Shown: positions 56,137-64,000 of the stretch, piece by piece | How the letters are laid out: each line of letters opens with the position of its first letter | How positions within the stretch are numbered: position 1 is the stretch's first letter | DNA from: Prosthecobacter sp. | GTDB lineage: Bacteria > Verrucomicrobiota > Verrucomicrobiia > Verrucomicrobiales > Verrucomicrobiaceae | Direction of reading: 5' to 3' | DNA: 64,000 nucleotides | Assembly (NCBI RefSeq): GCF_029946185.1 | Contig: NZ_JAQSEA010000279.1 | Location: 52,372-116,371, forward strand | Translations under genes and position numbers: made by a program | The notes under the pieces: model-generated | Told to the model about the DNA's origin: nothing | The model's input: only the letters and a program-made list of their open reading frames with translations | Database searches by the model: none

Positions 56137-56895
56137 ATGTCACTCACTGATTTTCAAAACGCGCGTCCTGAAACTGCCATTGTGTTGGGGTCGGGGCTTG
56201 GCGCTGTGGCGGATGCGTTTGGGATCGAGTGCGAAGTCGCCTATGCGGATGTGCCGGGGCTGAGTGCTTCCACGGTGCCGGGGCATGCGGGGCGGTTTGT
56301 TTTGGCGCAGCATCACGGCAAGCCCATCCTCCTCGCGCAGGGACGGAGGCATTTGTATGAGGGCCTCACGGCGCATGAGGTGACGGCGAGCATCCGGTTC
56401 ATGCACGAGATCGGCGTGAAGCGTGTCGTGCTGACGAATGCGGCGGGTGCGATCGATGAGAACTTTCATGTGGGCGGTTTGATGCTCATCACCGACCACC
56501 TCAATCTCATGGGCACGACGCCGCTGCTGGGTGGGCCGAACTTCCATGACATGAGCGAGGTCTATTCGCGGGCATGGTGTGAGCGGTTTCATGCGGCGAG
56601 TGTGGAGATGGGCCTGAAGCTGCACGCGGGTGTGTATGCCGCAGTGCTCGGCCCGCAGTATGAAACGCCTGCGGAGATCCGCATGCTGCGCACGCTGGGG
56701 GCGGATGCGGTGGGTATGTCCACGGTGCCGGAGGCGATTCAAGCGCGGGCGCTGGGGATGGAAGTGGCGGGCATTTCGATGCTCACGAACTGGGCCGCTG
56801 GTTTAAGAGCGCAGACGCTGCACCACGCGGAGGTGGTGGAGGTGGGGAAGACAGCGGGGATGTATCTGGCGCGGTTGCTGAAGGCGGCGGTGTGA
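56137..56895 (+). CDS. Purine nucleoside phosphorylase
   Basis: This encodes 252 residues from the ATG at 56137; upstream codons are the palindrome. Family motifs: TAIVLGSGLGAVAD, KRVVLTNAAGAIDENFHVGG, MLITDHLNLMGTTPL and GADAVGMSTVPEAIQARALG. It splits inosine and guanosine with phosphate. Length is a little short for the trimeric class but the motifs are complete. Follows the reductase gene after a 90-bp gap. Confidence 0.92.
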   Translation: MSLTDFQNARPETAIVLGSGLGAVADAFGIECEVAYADVPGLSASTVPGHAGRFVLAQHHGKPILLAQGRRHLYEGLTAHEVTASIRFMHEIGVKRVVLTNAAGAIDENFHVGGLMLITDHLNLMGTTPLLGGPNFHDMSEVYSRAWCERFHAASVEMGLKLHAGVYAAVLGPQYETPAEIRMLRTLGADAVGMSTVPEAIQARALGMEVAGISMLTNWAAGLRAQTLHHAEVVEVGKTAGMYLARLLKAAV

Positions 56896-56911
56896 TCAGC
56901 TCTTATCCGCT

Positions 56912-57382
56912 ATGAGTTCCATTCGCATCCAACGCTTTCCCTACGAGGAGCCGTATCATGTGCAGCTCAACCTCAGTGCGGAAAATGGCCGATTTTCAGG
57001 TGGTTTCGATTTCTACACCGGGGTCCACAGTTTGAAGGAATTCGCTGTGACTCTTCAGAATTTTCCAAACCACATCGGCGACGAGATACAGTTTGTATAC
57101 GGCAGTCCTCGCAAGGAAGATCGAACCTATCGGCATCTGATCATTCGAGCTTACACGGTTGGTCGTGTTGGCCACTGTTCCATTCAATTCACTTTCAATA
57201 ATCATGAGGAAGAGCCGGATGAAGGAAGCGCACGCTTCTCCATCTCAGCTGACGCAGCAGCCGTTAATCGGCTTGGCAAGCTTCTCGAAAGATTTTCGGA
57301 ACTCCAGCATCTGGAGTTGCTTTGGTCGCCTGACGAAGAGGAGCTTTACACTGAGCTTCAGCAGCGAGCATCCATCGAATAG
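56912..57382 (+). CDS. Hypothetical protein
   Basis: This encodes 156 residues starting 16 bp after the phosphorylase gene. There is no signal peptide or membrane helix. Beta-rich N-terminal half (VQLNLSAENGRFSGGFDFYT) and helical C-terminus (RLGKLLERFSELQHLELLW). AT-richer codon use than the neighbours. It looks like a small soluble protein of the immunity/DUF type but no family can be named. Confidence 0.7.
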   Translation: MSSIRIQRFPYEEPYHVQLNLSAENGRFSGGFDFYTGVHSLKEFAVTLQNFPNHIGDEIQFVYGSPRKEDRTYRHLIIRAYTVGRVGHCSIQFTFNNHEEEPDEGSARFSISADAAAVNRLGKLLERFSELQHLELLWSPDEEELYTELQQRASIE

Positions 57383-57731
57383 TCCTGGATGAGGCGTGGC
57401 GCGCTGGCCGTAGGTTGGCTGTGTTTGGCGTCGAGGACATTTCAATGCCCATGGTCCCCTCCGCCAAACCGGCCGACGGCGAGGACGATCTTAGGCCATG
57501 GGACCTGTCACACGCTCGCGGACGGGCGGGCTGTCGCCACACCCATCCCACAGTCACGCATGCACTCGCGGTTTAAGTTCTCTATTTGAGAACAATGGGC
57601 ATCCCCGTTGGAGTTCAAGGTCTGTCTCGCGTGACAAGAAATGCGTAGCTGATGAACATCCAAAACACACTGGAGCAGATAAATAACTTGGGTGCTTCAG
57701 GCACAGGCGGTCCCATCCATGAAAAGGAGCG
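57383..57731. other. Gene-poor stretch
   Basis: No convincing reading frame, RNA or terminator is seen here; short open frames have no codon bias or recognisable motif. It separates a plus-strand gene from a decayed minus-strand copy. Confidence 0.5.
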
Positions 57732-57881
57732 GTCAGCATGCCACCGGGAAATGAAAAAGCCTCATTATAAAACCCAGCGATGAACTGGGTCCGCATGGCC
57801 CCATCCATCCAGATACATCAACGAAAACAAAATGCCCTCGATCACCAATCCCGAGATCAAGGCTTTCGTTCGGAGACTCAT
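57732..57881 (-). pseudogene. Decayed second copy of the small membrane-protein gene
   Basis: Starts at an ATG overlapping the stop of the intact copy. The first 22 codons are clearly the same protein (LRTKALISGLVIEGILFSLM against LRMKAIISGVVIEGILLALM). It stops after 38 codons; a frameshift then recovers LGFIMRLFHFPVA, matching SLIMLHYPA of the intact copy. Confidence 0.6.
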
Positions 57882-58153
57882 CACAGCAGTGTCTTTCCAA
57901 ATTGTACCAGCCGAAGCAATACGTAAACCACGGCACTCCAAGCGACGACGCACAGAGCTACTGCAATTAAGAACGGAAAAAGTGGCGGCAGATATGGCTG
58001 TAGAATGATCGCTGGATAATGCAGCATGATCAAACTCAGGCCAAATCCTTCGGGTTTGCACGAGCCACCTTCTGCAACTCCCGAGAACATCAACGCCAAA
58101 AGAATGCCCTCGATCACCACACCCGAAATGATGGCTTTCATGCGGAGACTCAT
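57881..58153 (-). CDS. Small two-helix membrane protein
   Basis: This encodes 90 residues: an N-terminal membrane helix (about 5-24, AIISGVVIEGILLALMFSG), a short loop with EGGSCKPEGFG, then two further hydrophobic stretches (PAIILQPYLPPLFPFLIAV and VVAWSAVVYVLLRLV). No family recognised. Its stop overlaps the start of a decayed tandem copy, and it precedes bioB on the same strand upstream by only 24 bp. Confidence 0.7.
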   Translation of the reverse strand: MSLRMKAIISGVVIEGILLALMFSGVAEGGSCKPEGFGLSLIMLHYPAIILQPYLPPLFPFLIAVALCVVAWSAVVYVLLRLVQFGKTLL

Positions 58154-58177
58154 CTTGCGAAACCGTTTGAGGTTTTA

Positions 58178-59221
58178 CTAGCAGCAGCCGTTTGTCTGAG
58201 CCGGCTCCATCTCGCAGGCGTGATCCTCGTTGCAGCAAGGCATGAGGGGGCGGTCTTCGTTGGTGCCGGGGGCTTCCATGGCGGGATTCGGTGCCTGAGG
58301 GGCGAGGCCGAGGTCGCGGAGGAGTTTCATGTCCTCGTTGGCGCGGGGATTGGCGGCGGTGAGGAGTTTGTCGCCGTAGAAGATGGAGTTGGCTCCGGCG
58401 AAGTAGGCGAGGGCCTGGGCTTCGCGGCTCAAATTCGTGCGACCGGCGCTGAGGCGCACCTTGGCCTTGGGCACGGCGATGCGGGTGACGGCGATCATGC
58501 GGACGAAGGCGAAGGCATCGACGACTTCGTTGTCACCCATCGGGGTGCCTTTGATGGGCATGAGGGCGTTGATCGGGATGCTCTCGGGCTGGGGATTGAA
58601 GTTGGAGATGACCTCCAACATTTTAAGGCGGTCTTCGATGGTCTCGCCGAGGCCGAGGATGCCGCCGCAGCAGACGGACATGCCCGCATCCTGCGCGTGG
58701 CGGATGGTGCGCAGGCGGTCGTCAAAGGTGTGCGTGGTGACGATGTTCGGGTAGTGCTCCGGGGAGGTGTCCACGTTGTGGTTGTAAGCGGTGACGCCTG
58801 CTTCCTTGAGATCGGTGGCTTCTTCCGCGCCGAGCTGGCCGAGGGTGACGCAGACTTCCATGCCGAGCTTGGAAACATCGCGCACGATGTCAAGCACTTG
58901 GTCGAATTTCTGGGTGCCTTTGCGCACGCCCTTCCAGGCGGCGCCCATGCAGAAGCGGGTGGAGCCGTTGGCACGGGCGGCGAGGGCACGCTCCATGACC
59001 TGCTCCTTGGGCATGAGGTCTTCCTTTTGCAGGCCGGTGCTGTAGCGGGCGCTCTGGGCGCAGTAGCCGCAGTCTTCGCTGCAACCGCCGGTCTTGATGC
59101 TGAGAAGGGTGCAGAGCTGGACTTCGTTGCCGGTCCAATGCTCGTCATGCACAGCGCGGGCCTGCTTGAGGAGGTCGAAAAAGGGCTGGTGATAGATGCG
59201 GTGAAGTTCGGCGAAAGTCAT
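58178..59221 (-). CDS. bioB: Biotin synthase
   Basis: This encodes 347 residues, a radical-SAM enzyme that inserts sulfur into dethiobiotin. The [4Fe-4S] motif is C47-x3-C51-x2-C54 (GGCSEDCGYCAQSARY). Later blocks: CMGAAWKGVRKGTQKF, VTAYNHNVDTSPEHYPN, CCGGILGLGETIEDR and ANSIFYGDKLLTAANP. The C-terminal tail is Cys-rich (MPCCNEDHACEMEP, then NGCC), longer than usual. No other bio gene is in the window. Confidence 0.97.
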   Translation of the reverse strand: MTFAELHRIYHQPFFDLLKQARAVHDEHWTGNEVQLCTLLSIKTGGCSEDCGYCAQSARYSTGLQKEDLMPKEQVMERALAARANGSTRFCMGAAWKGVRKGTQKFDQVLDIVRDVSKLGMEVCVTLGQLGAEEATDLKEAGVTAYNHNVDTSPEHYPNIVTTHTFDDRLRTIRHAQDAGMSVCCGGILGLGETIEDRLKMLEVISNFNPQPESIPINALMPIKGTPMGDNEVVDAFAFVRMIAVTRIAVPKAKVRLSAGRTNLSREAQALAYFAGANSIFYGDKLLTAANPRANEDMKLLRDLGLAPQAPNPAMEAPGTNEDRPLMPCCNEDHACEMEPAQTNGCC

Positions 59222-59446
59222 GAGCGCCCATCATTGGCGCAAAAAGGGTGTTTTGGCAATCCTGCTCCTCCTCGGCGGCTTCCTTTCCGGGGCTGCTGGG
59301 GTACGCACTTCAGAATTTTTCCCGCAGATTCAGGGAACCCGCAGATTTTTTGTGACCCCAATCGGTGACGAAGGGTGGCTGCTGCCGAGAACGATGCGGT
59401 TGGCGTGCAAGACAGACCCCTTGGAGGGCGATTTGGTCTCACCCTC

Positions 59447-60712
59447 ATGAACCGCCGTACTTTTTTCCACCAAACGTCCGCGCTGGCCGCGGTGTCTGCG
59501 CTGCCGAAACTCTATGCTGCGGATGCAGCGGGGAGGAAGATCAAAGTGGCGGTGGTGGCGCTGGGGCGTGGCATGCAGCATGTGCAGGCCCTGTTGAAAA
59601 TCCCGGGCGTGGAGATCGCCTACTTGGCGGAGGCGGATCCGAAACGCCTCGAAGCAGGTCTCAAGGTGGTGAATGGCACGCAGCAGGTGTCCTGCGTGGG
59701 CGTGAAGGATTTTCGCTCGTTCCTGGATGACAAGACGCTGGACGCCGTCTTCATCGCCACGCCGAATTTCTGGCACACACCCGCCGCGTTGCTGTGCATG
59801 CAGGCTGGCAAGCACGTCTATGTGGAAAAGCCCGGCAGCCAGAACGCGCATGAGGCGGAGATGATCGTGGCGGCATCGAAGAAGTATGACCGCCTGGTGC
59901 AGATGGGCAATCAGCGCCGCACCTGGATGAAGGAGGCGATTGAGGCGCTGCACGGCGGTGCCATCGGACCTGTTCGCTTTGGCCGTGGCTTCTACTACAA
60001 CACGCGCAAGTCCGTGGCCTCCAATGAGAAACCTGCGTCACCGGACATCGACTACGATCTCTGGCAGGGCCCGGTGCCGGATGATGCGAAGCATGATTTC
60101 AAATCGCTCGCGCACTATGACTGGCACTGGTTCTGGCATTGGGGCAATGGCGAGCTGGGCAACAACGGCATCCATTCACTGGACATCCTGCGCTGGGGCA
60201 TCAAGGGCGAGTATCCGCTGCGCACCACCTACAACGGCGGCCGCTACTTTTACGATGATGCACAGGAAACACCGGACACCGGCACGGCGGTCTATGATTT
60301 CGGCCACGCCGGCATCGAGTGGGTGCAGAGCAGCTGCCACGCACGCGCAGCAGAGAAGCCACTCGGTGAAGTGATCTTCTATGGCGACAACGGCACGATG
60401 GCCATCGCACGTGATTCATGGATCAATTACGACCTGAAAGGTGTCGAAGTGAGCAAGGGCAAAGGCGCTGGCGGTGGTGATGTCGCCCACATGGGCAATT
60501 TCATTGAGGCCATCCGTGGCAATGCGAAGCTGAACAGCCCCATCGAAGAAGGGCAGAAGAGCACGATGCTGTGCCATCTGGGGAACATGGCCTACCGCAC
60601 GAATACCGTGGTGAAATGTGATCCGAAGACCGGCAAGGTGCTGGATAACGCGGAAGCAATGAAGCTGTGGGGGAGGGAAGGGTACCGCAAGGGGTGGGAC
60701 GTGAAGATCTGA
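59447..60712 (+). CDS. Tat-exported Gfo/Idh/MocA-family oxidoreductase
   Basis: This encodes 421 residues from the ATG at 59447, which begins a twin-arginine signal (MNRRTFFHQTSALAAVSAL). NAD(P)-binding strand KVAVVALGRGMQHVQAL, then AVFIATPNFWHTPAALLCMQAGKHVYVEKPG (cut here in two halves around the catalytic lysine EKP) and a C-terminal beta-sheet with GELGNNGIHSLDILRWGIKG. Exported members of this family probably act on sugars in the periplasm; the substrate is unknown. A 225-bp spacer separates it from divergent bioB. Confidence 0.9.
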   Translation: MNRRTFFHQTSALAAVSALPKLYAADAAGRKIKVAVVALGRGMQHVQALLKIPGVEIAYLAEADPKRLEAGLKVVNGTQQVSCVGVKDFRSFLDDKTLDAVFIATPNFWHTPAALLCMQAGKHVYVEKPGSQNAHEAEMIVAASKKYDRLVQMGNQRRTWMKEAIEALHGGAIGPVRFGRGFYYNTRKSVASNEKPASPDIDYDLWQGPVPDDAKHDFKSLAHYDWHWFWHWGNGELGNNGIHSLDILRWGIKGEYPLRTTYNGGRYFYDDAQETPDTGTAVYDFGHAGIEWVQSSCHARAAEKPLGEVIFYGDNGTMAIARDSWINYDLKGVEVSKGKGAGGGDVAHMGNFIEAIRGNAKLNSPIEEGQKSTMLCHLGNMAYRTNTVVKCDPKTGKVLDNAEAMKLWGREGYRKGWDVKI

Positions 60713-60876
60713 AGTACGATGGGCACTCCTGCCTGTCGGCTAGCGCTCTCGACTCGCTCTCCCATTCGCGATGAACGGACCTGCGTATCATGGTAGTTTC
60801 TGGTCTATGTCATCTCCAACCGCAGCGGTGGGCGGGATGGGTTCGCGTGAGCCCGGAGCGATACGAAAGCGCTGAC

Positions 60877-60898
60877 CGACAGACAGGAGTGTCTGTCG
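60877..60898. repeat. Palindrome 9-4-9 between convergent genes
   Basis: CGACAGACA-ggag-TGTCTGTCG, between the ends of the oxidoreductase and the minus-strand gene. It could act as a bidirectional terminator but has no T-tract; grouped with the REP-like palindromes. Confidence 0.6.
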
Positions 60899-60901
60899 TA
60901 C

Positions 60902-62650
60902 TTACCGGAACACGACGTCCACGCCCATGGCGCTTTCTTTGGCGAAGCCGGGAATCCAATGCGGCTTCCGCAAGGCGATGACGCGGTAGATCATGGAGAG
61001 GACGTGCAGGATGAGCAGGCGGTCAATGAGGCGGTAGCCACGGCGGCGGCGCATGAGGAGCTTGATGGCCCAGCCGAGGTAGCGAGGGTGAAGCCAGAAG
61101 GGCTGAAAGTCGGTCTTGATGCGGTAGCGGGCACGCAGGCCGCGCTTGGCATAGGTGGTTTTGTAGGCGCGCTTAGCTTCGCGCAGGCGGGTCTCCATCT
61201 CGGGAGTGAACTCGGTGAAGTAGTACTCACGCGCCAGTGCGAGCAGGCGGAAGGTATCGCGCATGTATTCGAGATCGGCGACGGGCACGCCGGCACGTGG
61301 TGCCAGGGCGATCATCTGCTCCAGCCTGTCCATGCAGCGTGCGGCGCTGAGCAGGGCGGCCTGGGGTTCTTGAACAAAGTAGCGCAGCAGCTTTTTGATG
61401 CTGTGATTGATGAAGATGTTCCCCCAATACACCTGCAGCAGCGGCGGGATGCGGACGCGGCGGAAGAAGAGCTTTTGCTGCGCGAATTCTTCCACGTAGA
61501 GCAGCTCGCGGATCACTTCATCGGAGTAGCGCAGGAGTTCAATGAGGGCCTCGGCATCGCCCAGCGCACGCTCTTGGGCGAAGGCGCGTACGGCGTCCTC
61601 CACCGGCATGCCGTCCTTGATGATGCGGATGGTGACGAAGGTATTGAGGTCGATCCAGATCGCTTCGGGATCGATCAGCGCGATGCGGCGGAAGGGGACC
61701 CAGCCGCCGGTCTGGCACCAGACCATGCAGCCGATGACGTTCTTCGCGTGCTTCAGCTCATGCGCGTAGCGTTCGTACTCCCAGCCGGTGAAGCTGGGGT
61801 ACTCGCCGCAGCCCTCGTACTCGCGGCGAGTTTGCAGCTCGACGATCTTCGCCAGGTCCGTGCGGAAGAAGTTGGAGTTGAGCGGCAGGTAGCGGAAGAA
61901 ATCGGACTCGCCGTACTTCATCGAGATGACGAGTGCGGTGCTTTGCAGTCCTTCAAACACGCTGGTAAAGGTGCGGCGGTGCCACATGAGATCGCCGATG
62001 CGATACGCGCCCACGGTCCAGGTGCGGAAGATGAGGCGGCGTGCGTGCTTCTCGCAGACAGGCAGCAGATCGAGCAGGAGCTGGCGTGCCTGCGCGGGTT
62101 TTTGGATGACGAGCTCGCTGCGGAATTCATCGTGCACGCCTTTGCCGTCGGATTCGCCAATGCGGAGAATGATGCCTGCCACCTGCGGGAAACTGGTGAA
62201 GAAACCATCAAGCAATTCCGCGAGGTAGTCGTTCACCTCGCGCTTGGATTCGGACATGCGCCGCCGCAGTTCCGGTGTGTAGGTCATCACGTCCATCGTG
62301 AGATGCACCTGCAGGCCGCGTGCGGTGAAGATCTCGAAGCAGCGGCCGAATTCCTCGCGGTAGAGCGCGATGCGGGCGCGCAGTTCCGGCTCGAGCCAGG
62401 GGTGATCGGCAAGGTGTGTCACGTCATCGAGCGAAACGGCGTTGAAGCCCCAGGCGGCGGCTTGATCTACAAAGCGGGTGAGGTCCTCGCGCACCTGCGC
62501 CCACCAGGCGTCTGCGGCGGCATCGCGTATCTTTGGCAGATGATGCCAGGGGATCTTGGACCAGTTGATCGTACGCACGTCATGCCCGCGAAAGAACGGG
62601 CCGATGGCGTCGATGAGGTGGAGAGATTGCAAGCGCCGCGAATGAAGCAC
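60902..62650 (-). CDS. Large hypothetical protein, possible TIM-barrel glycosidase fold
   Basis: This encodes 582 residues without a signal peptide. The first 300 residues alternate strand and helix as in a TIM barrel (AAAWGFNAVSLDDVTHLADH, LQVHLTMDVMTYTPELRRR, GIILRIGESDGKGVHDEFR), recalling alpha-glucuronidase-like enzymes. The second half is helical and ends in a basic segment (LIMRR-type, RRRRGYRLIDRLLILHV). No catalytic pair can be named. Stands alone on the minus strand. Confidence 0.72.
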   Translation of the reverse strand: MLHSRRLQSLHLIDAIGPFFRGHDVRTINWSKIPWHHLPKIRDAAADAWWAQVREDLTRFVDQAAAWGFNAVSLDDVTHLADHPWLEPELRARIALYREEFGRCFEIFTARGLQVHLTMDVMTYTPELRRRMSESKREVNDYLAELLDGFFTSFPQVAGIILRIGESDGKGVHDEFRSELVIQKPAQARQLLLDLLPVCEKHARRLIFRTWTVGAYRIGDLMWHRRTFTSVFEGLQSTALVISMKYGESDFFRYLPLNSNFFRTDLAKIVELQTRREYEGCGEYPSFTGWEYERYAHELKHAKNVIGCMVWCQTGGWVPFRRIALIDPEAIWIDLNTFVTIRIIKDGMPVEDAVRAFAQERALGDAEALIELLRYSDEVIRELLYVEEFAQQKLFFRRVRIPPLLQVYWGNIFINHSIKKLLRYFVQEPQAALLSAARCMDRLEQMIALAPRAGVPVADLEYMRDTFRLLALAREYYFTEFTPEMETRLREAKRAYKTTYAKRGLRARYRIKTDFQPFWLHPRYLGWAIKLLMRRRRGYRLIDRLLILHVLSMIYRVIALRKPHWIPGFAKESAMGVDVVFR

Positions 62651-62733
62651 GCAGGGGCGGGATGCAAGTGACGATGTGGTGTCGGGGAAGGGGTGTGGTG
62701 CCGGAGCTAAAAGGCTTCAGCTTCTAGCATGAT

Positions 62734-63774
62734 TCACCCTACCGCCGTTGGAATCTGCGGAGGTTTGGGAGAGCGTATGAGGAGGAGGCTCATCACCAGG
62801 CCGACGAGACCTCCCAGCAGGGCACCGCCGCCAGCACCGACAGCGACGGGCAGCTTCCAGTCTTCGAGGTGTTCACTGGCGGGAGAGGCGCGCTCTTGAA
62901 TGGCAACGTAGTCGGACGCTGAATTGAATACAGATTGTATTCCCTCCACTTGTTCGAACAGCTTGTCATAGGCCCGCTTGTCGGTTTCGGCTTTTTGCTG
63001 GAGCGTCTTCAGTTCGGCGACGGCCAATTCCCTGCGATCCAGGTTTTTTTCGATGGCTTGGATTTCCGATTCGATGGCTTCAAGCTCGGTTTTAAAGGGC
63101 GCGCTGGCGGCATCGTCGTCCTTCATCGACTTGATCTTGAGGCGGAGGTCGTCGCGTTGGTTGCGCTGGTTGTTGAGGCGCGGCACGAGCCGCTCCAAGT
63201 CTGACCTCACACTGAGCGTGTCTCCCCCTGAGGCTCGCGCTTTCGCAAATTTTTCAAGGGAGTCTTCCATGGTCTTCTGCTTTGAAACCACCTCCTGGAG
63301 AAACCGTTGGAGCCACGTTCCCTGCGCCTGTTCACGAATGCTTTGGCGGAAGGCGATGAATTCATCGAGCAGGGCATCGAGAAAGATCCGTGTGTATTTG
63401 GGTTCGGAACCGGTGGCGAGGATATTGAAAATGGCGCTGCCCTTGGTCTGAGCGACACGGATGGCCACGTCGGACTCCTGGATATCTGGATTCAGGGCTC
63501 TGACACGTTCACGGGCGCGACGGCTCATTTCTGCGGACTCGACGGTTTCGATGATGGTGCCATAGAAGTCCTGCTGCTGCTCCATCCAGTTCAGGCTGTC
63601 ATTGAGGACCATCTGCCCGCCCGCGACGAGCTTTGCCAGCGAGCGAAATTCCTGCGGCCTGTCGACGATACGGCGCGCTTCAAGGACTGTTTGGAGGAAG
63701 GTGCCAGCGATTGCGCCAGTAAAAGCGCAGCCGAGAATCATGATGAGGCGGGGAAGGATGCGTGAGGCGGACAT
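62734..63774 (-). CDS. Wzz/GumC-like chain-length or co-polymerase protein
   Basis: This encodes 346 residues with a membrane helix near each end (about 9-27, IMILGCAFTGAIAGTF; about 314-335, VAVGAGGGALLGGLVGLVM). The periplasmic middle is a long coiled coil (about 170-290, with QKTMEDSLEKFAKAR and LEAIESEIQAIEKNLDRRE). This is the layout of polysaccharide co-polymerases, but without a tyrosine kinase domain. Neighbouring export genes would lie beyond the window edge. Confidence 0.78.
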   Translation of the reverse strand: MSASRILPRLIMILGCAFTGAIAGTFLQTVLEARRIVDRPQEFRSLAKLVAGGQMVLNDSLNWMEQQQDFYGTIIETVESAEMSRRARERVRALNPDIQESDVAIRVAQTKGSAIFNILATGSEPKYTRIFLDALLDEFIAFRQSIREQAQGTWLQRFLQEVVSKQKTMEDSLEKFAKARASGGDTLSVRSDLERLVPRLNNQRNQRDDLRLKIKSMKDDDAASAPFKTELEAIESEIQAIEKNLDRRELAVAELKTLQQKAETDKRAYDKLFEQVEGIQSVFNSASDYVAIQERASPASEHLEDWKLPVAVGAGGGALLGGLVGLVMSLLLIRSPKPPQIPTAVG

Positions 63775-63885
63775 GAAGAAAGACGGTTTCCGTCCGTTGT
63801 GTCATAAGGGCGGAAGGGTGACAAGATAAATCCGGAGCTTAGGAAATCGAAAGAGGAGGGATCAGGATGACCCCCTCTCCCAACG

Positions 63886-63913
63886 AAAAAGCCCAAGCCT
63901 TTCGGCCTGGGCT
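63886..63913 (-). terminator. Minus-strand terminator of a gene beyond the window
   Basis: Read on the minus strand: AGCCCAGGCC-loop-GGCTTGGGCT then five Ts, one mismatch in the stem. It would end a transcript entering from beyond 64000. Nothing coding is seen in 63775-64000. Confidence 0.7.
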
Positions 63914-63923
63914 GAATCGGGAA

Positions 63924-63942
63924 CCGCACACGGAGTGTGCGG
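63924..63942. repeat. REP-like palindrome 8-3-8
   Basis: CCGCACAC-gga-GTGTGCGG, closely related to the palindrome at 56100. Confidence 0.65.
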
Positions 63943-64000
63943 ACCCTGGAGTTTGGCCCCGTTATAAGAGCAAGCCGATGGGATATTTTGCGCGTTTTCC

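Noticed and set aside
60959..62671. Long plus-strand open frame opposite the large hypothetical gene
   Set aside because: The minus-strand frame has protein-like alternation of hydrophobic and polar residues; the plus-strand frame is Ala/Glu/Val-rich shadow.

Overview
The window looks like a high-GC chromosomal segment of a Verrucomicrobiota bacterium (Verrucomicrobiaceae, Prosthecobacter-like). The evidence is the mix of Tat-exported DUF1501, Gfo/Idh/MocA and PhoD-type proteins, SHD1 domains, a sulfatase, a sialate O-acetylesterase, a PQQ-type propeller with an EF-hand pair, and many small GC-rich palindromes. Taxonomy is inferred from gene content only. I see no rRNA, tRNA, CRISPR array, prophage or plasmid functions.

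Positions 1-4704 form a nitrite/nitric oxide module. On the minus strand are an NnrS-like membrane protein (cut by the window edge), a SUMF1-like/SCO fusion, a copper nitrite reductase with a C-terminal cytochrome c domain (nirK), and a group III truncated hemoglobin. Divergent from these is an exported YHS-like plus truncated-hemoglobin protein, with a 23-bp NsrR-like palindrome in the shared promoter region.

Positions 4.8-14 kb carry exported hydrolases (an alpha/beta hydrolase, a PhoD-like phosphatase, a sialidase-like/SGNH fusion), an AHSA1-type protein behind an ArsR-like operator, and monomeric isocitrate dehydrogenase with a clear terminator. A REP-associated tyrosine transposase (14114-14563) sits between inverted copies of a REP-like element. 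Positions 14.7-34.9 kb hold more secreted and Tat-exported proteins, envelope and stress proteins (BON, glycine-zipper, low-affinity iron permease), a 16S rRNA pseudouridine synthase, a sulfatase, a Gly/Tyr-rich lipoprotein, a YceH-like protein, a pair of HtrA-type proteins of which only one keeps its catalytic triad, a sialate O-acetylesterase and an oligopeptide-binding lipoprotein.

Positions 34.9-42 kb contain a DUF433/DUF5615 toxin-antitoxin-like pair and a compact minus-strand biosynthetic operon: type III polyketide synthase, FAD monooxygenase, acyl carrier protein, ketosynthase and methyltransferase, most plausibly for a phenolic lipid or alkylquinone. Directly upstream is a graveyard: 3' remnants of a YceI-like gene and a catalase (minus), fused at about 42478 to the 3' remnant of an OxyR-like regulator (plus), as if one deletion removed a divergent promoter and both gene starts.

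Positions 42.9-64 kb hold a NosR-like flavoprotein with two FMN-binding domains, a rhomboid-like protein with a C-terminal zinc-ribbon-like tail, a Xer recombinase, a heparinase-like protein with an SHD1 domain, a SprT-like peptidase, serine acetyltransferase, an HD hydrolase, a Ski2-like helicase, 2-dehydropantoate reductase, purine nucleoside phosphorylase, a tandem pair of small membrane-protein genes (one decayed), biotin synthase, a Tat-exported oxidoreductase, a large unrecognised protein and a Wzz-like protein.
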